From: Nostoc sp. JL34
Lineage (GTDB): Bacteria > Cyanobacteriota > Cyanobacteriia > Cyanobacteriales > Nostocaceae
Length of the DNA: 64,000 bases
Reading direction: 5' to 3'
NCBI RefSeq assembly: GCF_017114945.1
Contig: NZ_JABXKQ010000175.1
Location: 62,001 to 126,000 of the forward strand
How positions within the stretch are numbered: position 1 is the first letter of the stretch; every line of letters begins with the position of its first letter. Shown here piece after piece: positions 26,232 through 35,873 of the stretch. The position numbers were made by a program, and so were the translations under genes. The notes below the pieces were generated by a model. It ran no database searches and had not been told where the DNA came from. It saw nothing but the letters and a program-made list of their open reading frames with translations.

Positions 26232-27422
26232 ATGAACAACAGAGCAAACCAAAGGCATGAAGAACATCATGTAATACAATATTTCTGTGTACTCAACCGA
26301 ATGTTGATTTTCTTTGCAGAGATGTTTATGTCACGCAGCCTTGCTGCTGGAGAGGTAATCCTGTGGTTGTTGCAAAATTTCCCGCGTCCCAGACTTTCCT
26401 GGCTAAGGCTCAGACACTCATCTGTGAAAACGCAAGCTGTTCCTCTACCTAACAATGAAGCAGAAAGACTCAAAGCATTGGCAGACTACAATATTCTGGA
26501 TACCTTACCTGAAGAAGCATTTGATGATATAACTGCTCTTGCTGCTTACATTTGTAAGACTCCAATTGCTTTAATTAGCTTAGTTGATAGCGATCGCCAA
26601 TGGTTTAAATCTAAGGTTGGACTAAAAGCTAGGGAAACACCTAGAGAGTTGGCTTTTTGTGCCTATGCCATTCTTCAACCAGAAGATATATTAGTAGTTC
26701 CTAACGCCATCAAGGACGATCGCTTTAATAACAATCCCTTAGTCAAAGCTAATCCTAAAATTCGTTTTTATGCTGGCGCCCCACTAGTTACGCCCAATGG
26801 TTTTCCCATTGGGACATTGTGCGTGTATGATACCATTCCTCGGCTTTTAAGTTACCAGCAGTTGGATGCACTGCGCCGCCTAACTCGTCAGGCGATCGCT
26901 CAGATGGAACTAATTCAGGAAGTTCGCAACCGCAAACAAGCGTCCCTGACCGATGAATTAACAGGTTTACATAACCGACGTGGTTTCTTCCTGATGGCTG
27001 AACAAGAGTTAAAAATTGCTCACCGCATGAAAGTCTTGTGCTGGGTTATCTTCATTGATTTAGATGGGCTAAAACAGGTTAACGACACCCTTGGTCACGA
27101 TATGGGAGATACCTTGATTATTGATGCTGGTCGATTACTCAAGCAAAGTTTTCGCAACTCGGATATTGTTGCCCGCTTGGGTGGAGACGAGTTCATTGTT
27201 TTTATCTCTAGCCACTTTCAGGACGCTGATAGCATCCAAGCTTATTTACAAGCAAATATCGCCAACTTTAATCAACAGCCAAACCGTAGCTATGAACTTT
27301 CGATGAGTATGGGGATAGAACGTTACTCACCAGAAAGCAATATGTCACTAGAAGAACTAATCACTAGGTCTGACGAATTAATGTATGCTCAGAAGCGTCT
27401 CAAGCGACAATCTATTGCGTAA
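26232..27422 (+). CDS. GAF-GGDEF diguanylate cyclase
   Basis: 396 aa. A GAF domain runs from about residue 75 to 225 ([15 protein letters not shown], then WFKSKVGL). The GGDEF domain follows, with the intact active-site motif GGDEF at 317-321 and an RNSD inhibitory I-site nine residues before it, so cyclic-di-GMP synthesis with product feedback is expected. No EAL domain or transmembrane helix is present. The first ~65 residues are poorly conserved-looking and the ribosome-binding site is weak, so translation may start at a later Met (for example MSRSLAAG). Confidence 0.9.
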   Translation: MNNRANQRHEEHHVIQYFCVLNRMLIFFAEMFMSRSLAAGEVILWLLQNFPRPRLSWLRLRHSSVKTQAVPLPNNEAERLKALADYNILDTLPEEAFDDITALAAYICKTPIALISLVDSDRQWFKSKVGLKARETPRELAFCAYAILQPEDILVVPNAIKDDRFNNNPLVKANPKIRFYAGAPLVTPNGFPIGTLCVYDTIPRLLSYQQLDALRRLTRQAIAQMELIQEVRNRKQASLTDELTGLHNRRGFFLMAEQELKIAHRMKVLCWVIFIDLDGLKQVNDTLGHDMGDTLIIDAGRLLKQSFRNSDIVARLGGDEFIVFISSHFQDADSIQAYLQANIANFNQQPNRSYELSMSMGIERYSPESNMSLEELITRSDELMYAQKRLKRQSIA

Positions 27423-27513
27423 AGGGGACTGGGGATTAGGTAGATAATGCACAGGAAGCGTCGGGGTGTAAATCCCTTATATAACAGTCTTTAATTAAGA
27501 ATTACGAATTATT

Positions 27514-28104
27514 TTAATTTACCACTTGGCTACCATGACTGCGGGGATCGTCTTGATTCACCGCTGGTGCGACTGGGGCTGAAAATTTGGAAACTTTACC
27601 GCTAGTTTGAGCATAAGGGAGAGACGAACCAGTAACCAAAGCTTCTAAGTTGCTAGCCATAATCGTGCGGGGTTGATCGCCGATCGCTTGGGCTATGGTT
27701 TCTCCTTGCTGACTCAAAAATACAAAATGGGGAATCCCATCTACCCGATATCTCAGCATTTCCGGCAGCCACTTGGTATTATCTACATTCAGCATGACAA
27801 AATTCATCTTGTCAGCATACTCTGTTTCTAGTTGAGTGATATCTGGTGCCATTTTTTGGCAGACAGTACACCAATCAGCATAAAACTCTACCAGAGATGG
27901 TTTGCCGTTGCTGACGGCTACTTCTAACGGTGTGGAAGTCTCGCTTAACTTGGCTAGAGTTGCCGAGGTTGTTTCAGTTCGCAATCCTAAGACAAGGGAA
28001 ACACTAAGTGCGATCGCTACCATTACAATTAAGAAGTTTCTCAGACGCTTCCCGAATGTGGATTCAGGTTTTTCGGGAGAATTAACAGGTGAGTCACTAC
28101 TCAT
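27514..28104 (-). CDS. txlA: Membrane-anchored thioredoxin-like protein (TxlA/HCF164 type)
   Basis: 196 aa. A single N-terminal transmembrane helix (about 23-41) is followed by a thioredoxin fold with the redox pair Cys79-x-x-Cys82 (FYADWCTVCQKM) and the cis-Pro in VDGIPHFVFL. Architecture and length match TxlA/HCF164, a thylakoid-lumen reductase needed for cytochrome b6f assembly. The C-terminal tail is Pro/Ser-rich. It stands alone between the GGDEF gene and an O-methyltransferase. Confidence 0.85.
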   Translation of the reverse strand: MSSDSPVNSPEKPESTFGKRLRNFLIVMVAIALSVSLVLGLRTETTSATLAKLSETSTPLEVAVSNGKPSLVEFYADWCTVCQKMAPDITQLETEYADKMNFVMLNVDNTKWLPEMLRYRVDGIPHFVFLSQQGETIAQAIGDQPRTIMASNLEALVTGSSLPYAQTSGKVSKFSAPVAPAVNQDDPRSHGSQVVN

Positions 28105-28210
28105 AACAGAATTATTAAAACTTATTAAGTACTTTCATTCTTTAGTTTAGCTTTAGTTAAACTCAATGCCCTACTGGTCAAGAATAGGAGAACCTCATTT
28201 CGGGCTTGGC

Positions 28211-28897
28211 TTAGTCAGTGGTGACAAGGGCGAGTACGAAGCCATCATACCCTTTGCTGCCCACAGTCTGGATTGCCGTAGCGCTCACGCGCCTCTCGGT
28301 GGCAAGTAGCTCGTTGAAGCGGCGCACCCCCTGGATGCTGGGATCTTCGCTGGCGGCATTGACTACTTCTCCATCACGTACAACGTTATCGGCAATGATC
28401 AGGCTGCCGCGACAGGAGAGCTTGAGCGCCCACGCCAAGTAATCCGGATTGCTTGCCTTGTCGGCATCAATGAAGATCAGGTCAAATGGCCCGCTACCCT
28501 CAGTGGCGAGCTGCTCTAGGGTAGAGAGCGCCCGCCCGAGGCGCAGCTCCACGATCTCAGCCAGACCGGCGCGGGCGATGTTAGCGAGGGCGACTTGGGC
28601 GTGCTTTGGGTCAGCCTCCAGCGTGATTAAGTGACCGTCAGGGGGCAAGGCCCGCGCCAGCCAGATTGTACTGTAGCCCCCCAGGGTGCCAATCTCTAAG
28701 ATTGTGCGTGCTCCTTGAAGTTGCGCCAACAGCAACAGCAGCTTGCCCTGGTTCGGGGAAACATTGTGTGGTGGCAGACCAGCCACAGCGCTGGTATCGA
28801 GCGCGGCATCCAGTGCAGGATCAGACGGCACAAGCAAATCGGTGAAGTAACGGTCAACTGCGCTCCATTGCTCCTGAATCATAAATCCTTGCTTCAC
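28211..28897 (-). CDS. Class I O-methyltransferase (caffeoyl-CoA OMT family), probably transferred
   Basis: 228 aa, family-3 O-methyltransferase. Motif I is ILEIGTLGGYSTIWLA, followed by TLEADPKHA, FDLIFIDADKASNPDYL (the metal-binding IDADK) and IIADNVVRDGEV. The substrate is probably a catechol-type compound, unspecified. The DNA is visibly much richer in G+C than its neighbours and contains no HIP1 octamer, unlike most genes here, which suggests recent acquisition. An intact start and stop indicate a functional gene. Confidence 0.88.
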   Translation of the reverse strand: MKQGFMIQEQWSAVDRYFTDLLVPSDPALDAALDTSAVAGLPPHNVSPNQGKLLLLLAQLQGARTILEIGTLGGYSTIWLARALPPDGHLITLEADPKHAQVALANIARAGLAEIVELRLGRALSTLEQLATEGSGPFDLIFIDADKASNPDYLAWALKLSCRGSLIIADNVVRDGEVVNAASEDPSIQGVRRFNELLATERRVSATAIQTVGSKGYDGFVLALVTTD

Positions 28898-29245
28898 AGC
28901 GGTTCCTACACAAATCCAAGATTAACAGGAATTACGCAAAAATCGTCAATTTTTAAATGTATGGAATACAAATTATTGTAGGAGTCTTATATATTGCATA
29001 CGTGTCAACTAAACGTGAAACCCTTGCAATGAGGTTATATCAAGCCTACTCAATTACCAATTAAGTCGTCGGAACCCCACCCCTCCTCCCCGCAGGCGGG
29101 GAGGGGATTAAGGGGTGGGGTAAAGCGCCTGTGGGATGAGCGTTTGAACTTAATTTGACACCAATATATTGTGCACCTACCTCTATGGTCTATTCAATTG
29201 AAAACCGTTGTAAATTACAGCATCCGAATTTTTTCAGTACCCAAT
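28898..29245. other. 348-base intergenic region with a GC-rich hairpin
   Basis: The stretch at about 29075-29122 pairs ACCCCACCCCTCCTCCCC with GGGGAGGGGATTAAGGGGTGGGGT around a GCAGGC loop, a common Nostoc palindromic repeat. It lies beyond the stop of the cyanophycin synthetase-like gene and could end its transcript. An ACAGGAATTACGCAAAA segment occurs near 28929. No gene was found. Confidence 0.5.
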
Positions 29246-31156
29246 TTACAAAATCGCTCCAGTTTCTTTCAAATAAACCCGCGTAAATGGTTCATCTTCA
29301 CCCAAAGTATAATCTTCAATCAAGCCTTTGCGACGAATAGAAATATCGTTGCCTTTTCTAATCACCACAGTCGAACCATCGAAAACATCCCGCACCAGAA
29401 TCATCTCAGCTTCGGTGGGATTATCCAAAACTACGATATTACTATTCTGGTAAAATACACCCTGTTCTTCTAAGATATCTTCAGGGTACGCGGCAATTAG
29501 CAAATCAAGTTTGGGATGACGCAGCAAAGTTTGGACATTACTGTTGTAATCTTTGCTTAATACTTTTTTCGAGCGATTCACAAAAACGGCATCACGACAA
29601 ACAGCACCTATTGTCCAGTTGGGATTTTGCAAAAGGATATGGTCAATCGTCGCTTGCAGTTCTTCAACTGAGATTTTGTTAAAGGTAATAATGGGTATTC
29701 TGGCATCTGTACCCGACTCAAAAAAGGTTTCTAAAATATGAGAAGGCACATCAACGCTTTCACCAACAGAAGGTTTAAGATGCATTAAAACGCCTGGTGC
29801 AGCGTTGATTTCCAGGATGGCAAAATTACTAGATTTCCAAGATTCTGCGAGACTTTTGGTAATGACATCAATACCGAGGCAAGTCAGTTGGAAATGTTGG
29901 GCAATATCTTGCGCCAAGATAATATTGTCATCATGAACAGTTTGGGTTGCATCGATGCTCATACCTCCGGCTGAAAGATTGGCGACTTTACGCAGGTAAA
30001 CAGTGCGTCCCTTCTCAATCACGCTGTCTAATGATAAGCGCTGTTCGTCTAGGTAGAGTTCCATCGCTTCATCGATCTGAATTTTACTCATCGGTGAAGT
30101 TGGCGTGTCTAAACGTGCAGGTTTGCGGTTCTCTTGGCGAATTAACTCTGCAAGCGTTAAGTACCCATCACCGACAACCGATGCTGGACGGCGTTCTGTA
30201 GCGGCGACGAATCGACCATTGACACACAACAAGCGAAAATCTGAGCCTGAGATGCTTTTTTCAACAATTATTCGGGTTAACTGATCTTCGGGAATCGCTG
30301 CTAGTGCTCTGTTATAAGCAGACATCAGTTCTTTTGAGTCTTGCACATCAGCCGTGACGCCAATTCCTTTGTGACCTACCACTGGCTTAACTGCCACTGG
30401 GTAGCCAATTTCTCTTGCGGCTGCCAAGGCTTCCTTCTCTGTAAAGACAATATTACCTTCAGGCACTGGGAAACCCAAGGTTTTTAAAAATGCCTTACAG
30501 TCATCTTTACGGGTAGTGAACTCCGAATCTAGATGGCTATCACAGTTAAATGTTGTTGCTATCCCCCGGACGTGTTTTTTTCCCAATCCGTATTGCATCA
30601 ATCCTTCTTCCCACAAATAAAAGGCGGGAATACCTTTCTGGTAGGCTGTTCGCAATAGGGCGTAAACCGTGGGGCCACCGTAGACAGATGCGCGAAATCT
30701 ATCTTGCAGCTTCACCAGTTGTTCATCAAAGGCAAAGTCTTCATCTTGAGTAATGGCTTCAAACCAATCCCAAACAAAGTAAACTACCTCTCTGCTTGTG
30801 CGTTCATGTAGTGATTGGACACTAATCCGCGTGAGACTTGGATATGGTTTAACACTCCAGTGGTTGAGGTGTAAATCCATGTCCAACTTTCCAACTTCGG
30901 ACACAATTTGGGCAAAAAGATGGGCATAGGATTCGTAGGTTTGATCGCGCAGGTTTGGATAGCGATCGCCAATGCTCGCAATATAATCTTCAATGGGCAA
31001 AGGCTTTCTAGACTCAACTAGAGTAAAATCAAATACTAGCGCCCCTATATCTAAATAGGGGTTTGGCCCAATGTAATGCTTGAAGTTGAAAATATCGAAT
31101 ACATCAGTTCTTCTAGCATTAATGCGGACTAAATCACTGCTTTTTTGTAGAACCAT
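29246..31156 (-). CDS. cphA2: Truncated cyanophycin synthetase, CphA2-like
   Basis: 636 aa, against ~870-900 for CphA1. The N-terminal domain (1-200) and the ATP-grasp domain (about 215-485; VAVKPVVGHKGIGVT, IVEKSISGSDFRLL, FAILEINAAPG) are well kept. The C-terminal Mur-ligase-like part is short and lacks the GTNGKTT P-loop; its place is taken by FNKISVEELQ. This matches CphA2 enzymes, which rebuild cyanophycin from beta-aspartyl-arginine dipeptides with only one ATP site. It diverges from a cyanophycinase gene with a small ORF between them, supporting a role in cyanophycin turnover. The function is by family, not shown here. Confidence 0.85.
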   Translation of the reverse strand: MVLQKSSDLVRINARRTDVFDIFNFKHYIGPNPYLDIGALVFDFTLVESRKPLPIEDYIASIGDRYPNLRDQTYESYAHLFAQIVSEVGKLDMDLHLNHWSVKPYPSLTRISVQSLHERTSREVVYFVWDWFEAITQDEDFAFDEQLVKLQDRFRASVYGGPTVYALLRTAYQKGIPAFYLWEEGLMQYGLGKKHVRGIATTFNCDSHLDSEFTTRKDDCKAFLKTLGFPVPEGNIVFTEKEALAAAREIGYPVAVKPVVGHKGIGVTADVQDSKELMSAYNRALAAIPEDQLTRIIVEKSISGSDFRLLCVNGRFVAATERRPASVVGDGYLTLAELIRQENRKPARLDTPTSPMSKIQIDEAMELYLDEQRLSLDSVIEKGRTVYLRKVANLSAGGMSIDATQTVHDDNIILAQDIAQHFQLTCLGIDVITKSLAESWKSSNFAILEINAAPGVLMHLKPSVGESVDVPSHILETFFESGTDARIPIITFNKISVEELQATIDHILLQNPNWTIGAVCRDAVFVNRSKKVLSKDYNSNVQTLLRHPKLDLLIAAYPEDILEEQGVFYQNSNIVVLDNPTEAEMILVRDVFDGSTVVIRKGNDISIRRKGLIEDYTLGEDEPFTRVYLKETGAIL

Positions 31157-31472
31157 TGATTACGAACCTTTAGCTAAACACCCTGAAATTTAAATGCTGA
31201 GTTGTGGTTACTCAGGCTTATTGATTGTAGATTGATTCACATTTATTTTGGAGAGTGATGGCTTTGCAATTAAGCTAGTCAGAACCCACGCTAACTCTAT
31301 TGTTAAGCATTTTTAACTATCTTAAGGCATAATTAAATCCCCATTCCCCAGCCAAGAATCAAGATCAGTCAATTCATCCTCATGAATCATCAAAGATATA
31401 ACTTTTGAAGGGTGCAACACTCACACAATAATTTGTATAAATAGATGTGGGGTACTAAAAAGACAGCAAAGT
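31157..31472. other. 316-base divergent intergenic region
   Basis: Upstream region of the CphA2-like gene (-) and of a small ORF (+). AT-rich with no recognisable gene or strong hairpin. Promoters are expected but no motif could be assigned. Confidence 0.35.
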
Positions 31473-31676
31473 ATGAATAGCACACAAGCTGCTCTAAGAG
31501 ATGAAATTCGAGAACTTGCTGAGGAAGCTTTTCACCAAAAGCTGATCTCTGGACATGGAGACGGGGCAGACATGAATGAGTATCAAATTGTCTACCAAGG
31601 CAAGCCCAGACATCTCCCACTAGAACAAGCACGTTTTTTCTTAACTAATTTGCTTTACAGAAGTCGGATTCATTAG
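31473..31676 (+). CDS. Small hypothetical protein, 67 aa
   Basis: MNSTQAALRDEIRELAEEAF begins a helical, charged protein ending in LPLEQARFFLTNLLYRSRIH. The composition is protein-like and the ATG is well placed after an A-rich leader (GACAGCAAAGT). I do not recognise a family. It lies between cphA2 and the cyanophycinase gene and could be linked to them, but nothing in the sequence shows that. Confidence 0.5.
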   Translation: MNSTQAALRDEIRELAEEAFHQKLISGHGDGADMNEYQIVYQGKPRHLPLEQARFFLTNLLYRSRIH

Positions 31677-32031
31677 GACTTTACTATCAGACATTTAGTT
31701 GCACCCAGCTAAACTTAATACCAATTACTGGCGATCGCTCGGTAAATCTCCAATCAATCAATCAATAATTAGTAATATAGCCAACAATGCCTCTAGAAAA
31801 TGCATCTAGAGGCAGTTGACGTTGTAGATTTTATTTAGTCGCGGAAAAATCAGGTAATTTTTCGGAAAAATCTTTTGGTCTAATTGCGATGTCTAACGAC
31901 AAGCCGCTTCTCTACGAGACGCTACGCAAATATTAACCCTACTTCTATCAAGTAATCTATCAAAGGGATGATTTTATACATTGAATTGTCATGGTTTAGT
32001 GAAATTTATTAACTCAAATTCAGGGGGCATT
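31677..32031. other. 355-base intergenic region upstream of cyanophycinase
   Basis: Contains a short palindrome-like stretch CTCTAGAAAATGCATCTAGAG (about 31791-31811) and a small interspersed repeat (GCTTCTCTACGAGACGCTACGC, about 31905-31927). The cyanophycinase frame is open here to a TTG at 31981 but real coding is judged to begin at 32032. Confidence 0.4.
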
Positions 32032-32886
32032 ATGGTGGAAAGTAATATCAAACGGCAGTTGGTAATTATTGGGGGAGCCGAAGACAAAGATGGGGATTCC
32101 GTAATTCTGCGGGACTTTGTACGACGCGCTGGAGGTACAAAAGCGTACATTGTAATTCTGACAGCAGCAACAGAACTACCAAGAGAAGTGGGAGAAAATT
32201 ATATCAGAGTGTTTGAGCGGCTGGGAGCCGAAAATGTTCGCATCATTGATACAGAAACCCGTGAAGATGCATCTTCATCTACCGCATTGGAAGCTATTAA
32301 TAAAGCAACTGGGGTATTTTTTACTGGGGGAGATCAAGCTCGTATTACCAGCATCCTCAAGGACACCGAAATCGATGTTGCGATTCACAAGCGGTTCTCT
32401 GAAGGTGTAGTTATCGCAGGCACTAGTGCCGGAGCTGCTGTGATGCCAGATAAAATGATCGTGGAAGGTGACTCCCAGACACATCCTCGGATTGAAACTG
32501 TTGAAATGGGCCCAGGTATGGGATTTTTACCAGGGGTAGTAATTGACCAGCATTTTTCTCAACGTGGACGCTTGGGACGCTTAATTTCAGCTTTAATACT
32601 AGAACCTGCTGTCTTGGGATTTGGTATTGACGAAAATACCGCGATGGTAGTGACAGATAACCAAATTGAAGTGATTGGGGCAGGTGCGGTTACGATTGTT
32701 GATGAATCAGATGCTACATATAACAATATGGGCGAAATTTTGAAGGATGAGTCTTTGGCAATTTGTGGAGCAAAGCTTCATATTTTGCCACATGGTTTCA
32801 AATTTGACCTGAAAACCCGCCAACCTATCCTAAATAATGGCTCTGTGCCAAATAGCTCTGTACCACTTGCTTCAGTCAACATCTGA
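32032..32886 (+). CDS. cphB: Cyanophycinase
   Basis: 284 aa from ATG 32032, preceded by AGGGGGC at a suitable distance; an in-frame TTG 51 bases earlier adds residues without family character. Serine exopeptidase of family S51 that releases beta-Asp-Arg dipeptides from cyanophycin. The nucleophile is Ser132 in GTSAGAAVM; QLVIIGGAEDK at the start and FFTGGDQARI are typical. Together with the CphA2-like enzyme, which is thought to reuse such dipeptides, it forms a breakdown and re-synthesis pair. CphA1 is not in this window. Confidence 0.93.
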   Translation: MVESNIKRQLVIIGGAEDKDGDSVILRDFVRRAGGTKAYIVILTAATELPREVGENYIRVFERLGAENVRIIDTETREDASSSTALEAINKATGVFFTGGDQARITSILKDTEIDVAIHKRFSEGVVIAGTSAGAAVMPDKMIVEGDSQTHPRIETVEMGPGMGFLPGVVIDQHFSQRGRLGRLISALILEPAVLGFGIDENTAMVVTDNQIEVIGAGAVTIVDESDATYNNMGEILKDESLAICGAKLHILPHGFKFDLKTRQPILNNGSVPNSSVPLASVNI

Positions 32887-32970
32887 CTTTAACAGAAACC
32901 CTTGATTTTCTCTTAGTCCAGGTCGGTGGATGAGAGGTTGTCTAGTAGCGACTTCTAGTCGCCCAATACT

Positions 32971-33891
32971 TTATGGCGATTTTGTTAAAGTATAAAAACT
33001 GTCAGCACGAATCTGACTGCCATTTCGCCAAACTTCCACTCTTTCAGGAGTGATTAGATAAGAAAAACTACCATTGTCTGCTCGATATCTGCTTTTACCA
33101 ATATTTAAAGCTTGTATCTTCATAGGCTTGCTTGGGTCTTGCTTTAACTGCCCAATATAAAAGAACTGACCATTTTCTTCACAGACTTTTACACGAGTGC
33201 TTGCAGTCTCACCTTCAATAATCGTAATTCCATTGCATTTAGTATCAGTGCTTACAGGTGCAAAATCTATTGGAATTGATTGTGAAGGTGAAAATTGCTT
33301 TGCTACTGGGGGTAGGGGTGGCGAGACTAGGCGGTTCGGGTTATCCCTTTGCTGAACTCTAGAACCAGGAGTGACACTTGCAGTTAAGGCTGTCAACAGA
33401 CGAAGAGGGTCAACTGCTATTCGACCATTTGGATGAACTTCAAAGTGCAGATGAGGTGCTGTACTATTGCCTGTAGATCCCATCTCGGCAATAATTTGAC
33501 CTTGAATGACCTGTTGATCTTTGCTCACCAACAGACGACGATTATGACCATAAACAGTAATGCTGCCATCAAGATGTTTAATAGTTATGGCATTTCCTAA
33601 TCCCCAATTATCCCAACCTGCTTTGACAACTGTACCGGATGCAGCAGCAACAATAGGAGTTCCATCTGCCCCGGCAATATCAATTCCTTCATGTTGATAT
33701 TTGCGGAAGCCTTGAGAAATAAACCCTTGAGTCGGCCAGATTAAGTTAGAAGCAGGGATAGGAGTTTGCCTAATTGGGGAATCACCTGCTAACTGTGTTA
33801 GGGCAGATGTAGCTGTACTTAATACAGCGGTTAAAGATATTAACCCAATTAGTCCATAAGTACGGTATCGAAAAACGATAGCTTTGGTCAT
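32971..33891 (-). CDS. M23-family peptidase (LytM-type), secreted
   Basis: 306 aa from ATG 33891; the frame is open 72 bases further but MTKAIVF begins a normal basic-hydrophobic signal sequence (about residues 1-33). The M23 domain lies at about 75-180, with HEGIDIAGADGTPIVAA (zinc His/Asp), GHNRRLLV and APHLHFEVHPNG carrying the HxH. A C-terminal ~100-residue beta-rich extension contains two Cys. It probably cleaves peptidoglycan cross-bridges in the periplasm. It converges on cphB, with 84 bases between stops. Confidence 0.88.
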   Translation of the reverse strand: MTKAIVFRYRTYGLIGLISLTAVLSTATSALTQLAGDSPIRQTPIPASNLIWPTQGFISQGFRKYQHEGIDIAGADGTPIVAAASGTVVKAGWDNWGLGNAITIKHLDGSITVYGHNRRLLVSKDQQVIQGQIIAEMGSTGNSTAPHLHFEVHPNGRIAVDPLRLLTALTASVTPGSRVQQRDNPNRLVSPPLPPVAKQFSPSQSIPIDFAPVSTDTKCNGITIIEGETASTRVKVCEENGQFFYIGQLKQDPSKPMKIQALNIGKSRYRADNGSFSYLITPERVEVWRNGSQIRADSFYTLTKSP

Positions 33892-33949
33892 GATTTGCAA
33901 GCCTATTAAAACAACATAGCAGTTTGCAGTTGAGTTCAATACAGACCTA

Positions 33950-34066
33950 ACCCCCAACCCCAACCCTTGTAGCGTTGGAGAGTAAGACTCAAAAACTCTC
34001 TCTTAAAAAGATAGAGGAATGAAAGTGAGGTCAAAAATGTATTGCACCCAAGCGAGAACCGCTATA
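33950..34066. repeat. Left-truncated copy of the TATAGCGGTT element
   Basis: Shares the GACCTAACCCCC core and the AACCGCTATA right end with the element at 12718-12855 but lacks the left inverted repeat. Confidence 0.65.
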
Positions 34067-34181
34067 ATTCAGATACTTTCTGATTATTTTTTGTTTCAAG
34101 CTGACTCGGAAAACATCAGGAAATAAAAGAGGTGAGTTAAGAAAAGCCTAACCCACCCCACAAAACTAAACAATAGAGAAA

Positions 34182-35189
34182 TTAGCCATTAAAAACGCGA
34201 CTGCGCCACTTATTTAACCGAGCTTCTCCAATTGTGGCAGACCGTCGAGAATCAGCAACTTGCTCTTGCAAAGCTGCAATCTGTTTTGCTTGCACGTCGG
34301 CTTGCTGTTGCAAAGATGTATATTCGCCTGTGCTAGTCACGGAACTAGAAGACTGCCAACTACTACTAAATTTTGTTGCACCGATGCTGGCAAAGGGTCG
34401 TAAGTCTGCTAGTTGTTGTTGCAAAGTTGCAATCTGGCTTTCTTGCTCTTGAATCTTTTGCCGCAAGTCTTGTTCGGCTGCTGTGCGAGCTGCAATAAAT
34501 GGATTAACTGGAGCAGCAGTTTCTGGCTTGGGCTTGAATATTTCAGCAAGTATTGCACTAACATCTGTGGGTTTCAGTTTACCGTAAGCAGTGTTGGTAA
34601 TTAGCGATCGCACCAGTTGAGGTTTATTATTCGTTGCAAGGTTCTTATCACTGCTAGAATTGCTCCGCACCAGTTGCAGCATATTGCTAAATTCCAATAT
34701 CTTTTTGCCCGTTTGAGTTTTATAACCCCGGTAATATGGCACTATGTTATCCCCAAAGGCATCTGAATACTCGTCGCTATCAAGATAAGAATCAATATCC
34801 GCCTCAAAACCCGACTCATCTAGAATGTTGCTGTGATGTCTAGTCTCGGAGTAGTCATCGGGAGCGCGACCAAGCAGGTGCTTGAAGTTCAGTTCAATAG
34901 CACGGTAGCGGTAAACGTTATCAAAAAATCTGGAGCGATACAACTCTGATTTGGCAATTTGACGCACAAACTCACGCACATCGATTATGCCTTGCTTGAG
35001 TTGGGATTCTGGAACAATGAGCCGCTCACTTTCCATGATGTAGGCATTACCCAACACTTGCCGATAAACTGCCCGAATTACAATTTCAATGTCATCAGCT
35101 GAAGCGGTAGTCCACAGTTCGATGGGTTCAGTTTGGGGAAATGCTTGATATTGGCGTCGTCTGGTTTCGTCGTCTATGAAGGTCTGCAT
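34182..35189 (-). CDS. Phycobilisome rod linker with C-terminal coiled coil
   Basis: 335 aa. A PBS_linker_poly domain (pfam00427) covers about residues 25-180 (VIRAVYRQVLGNAYIMESER, YRAIELNFKHLLGRAP, DSYLDSDEYSDAFGDNIVPY). The remaining ~130 residues are Gln/Ala-rich with two heptad-like coiled-coil stretches (EQDLRQKIQEQESQIATLQQ and LQQQADVQAKQIAALQEQVA) instead of the CpcD-type capping domain of the cpeC product. The tail may attach rods to a different partner or a membrane. It is the last gene of the cpe run, 345 bases after cpeR. It is close to CpeC in the linker domain. Confidence 0.85.
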   Translation of the reverse strand: MQTFIDDETRRRQYQAFPQTEPIELWTTASADDIEIVIRAVYRQVLGNAYIMESERLIVPESQLKQGIIDVREFVRQIAKSELYRSRFFDNVYRYRAIELNFKHLLGRAPDDYSETRHHSNILDESGFEADIDSYLDSDEYSDAFGDNIVPYYRGYKTQTGKKILEFSNMLQLVRSNSSSDKNLATNNKPQLVRSLITNTAYGKLKPTDVSAILAEIFKPKPETAAPVNPFIAARTAAEQDLRQKIQEQESQIATLQQQLADLRPFASIGATKFSSSWQSSSSVTSTGEYTSLQQQADVQAKQIAALQEQVADSRRSATIGEARLNKWRSRVFNG

Positions 35190-35534
35190 AGTTGGATTAG
35201 TGTGGGTAAAAGGGGCTAATTTGTCAAGTAAAAATAAAATTTCTGTAGTAGGATGGCAATACTAAATAGCAAAGCCATAACACACCCTACTTAAGATTTA
35301 CTAATTACTGGGTCTTGATATAAATTATCAAGTTTTGGGGAGTTTTTTAGTTACATTTTCTAACAAACTTAGACGGCTAACTGTTAATAACTAACAGCTA
35401 ATCATGATAAAAAATTAGCAATTAGACATTAACAATTAGCCGTCAACCCCCTTGGGGAGTATTTAAAATTCAAAACTTAATTTTGAATTGGAGTATAGAT
35501 GCTTGTAAGCAGGATTCGCGCCCGATGCTAACTC
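35190..35534. other. 345-base intergenic region between cpeR and the coiled-coil linker
   Basis: AT-rich, with a small inverted repeat CTTGATATAAATTATCAAG (about 35313-35331). It probably holds a separate promoter for the linker gene. No gene is present. Confidence 0.4.
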
Positions 35535-35873
35535 TCAAGCCCGCTCATCAAATCTAGTGTAGAAACCACCGTATTTTATCCAGTATTGTTTCAAAGTATG
35601 ATGAGGTGTATGTAAACTAGCTTTTGCTTGATATAAAATTACTTGGCGATGATCGCCCATCCAAATTTTATTAACCGGGTCAACGGATATTACTGTTCCT
35701 CCTAAAGAAGCCACACATTCAGAAAATCTTTCAATCGTTGTATATTCTAATGTCTCGAATATAAAAAAGTTACCCGAACAAATCAAATGGCGGCTGCGAA
35801 TCCAGCAGCGCATCTTTTTTTCAGCCAATGGAGGCAACATTTTGGTTTTAACAGACTCAAGCAGAATCAACAT
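35535..35873 (-). CDS. cpeR: CpeR-family regulator of phycoerythrin genes
   Basis: 112 aa, highly basic and Cys-containing (KKMRCWIRSRHLICSGNFFI ... NHRQVILYQAKASLHTPHH). As I recall the family, this is CpeR, the activator required for expression of cpeBA in phycoerythrin-containing cyanobacteria. The gene start overlaps the cpeT stop as ATGTTGA, indicating translational coupling and supporting the start at 35873 over a later Met at 35840. Its place after cpeS and cpeT matches the cpeCDESTR operon described in Fremyella. Confidence 0.8.
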   Translation of the reverse strand: MLILLESVKTKMLPPLAEKKMRCWIRSRHLICSGNFFIFETLEYTTIERFSECVASLGGTVISVDPVNKIWMGDHRQVILYQAKASLHTPHHTLKQYWIKYGGFYTRFDERA

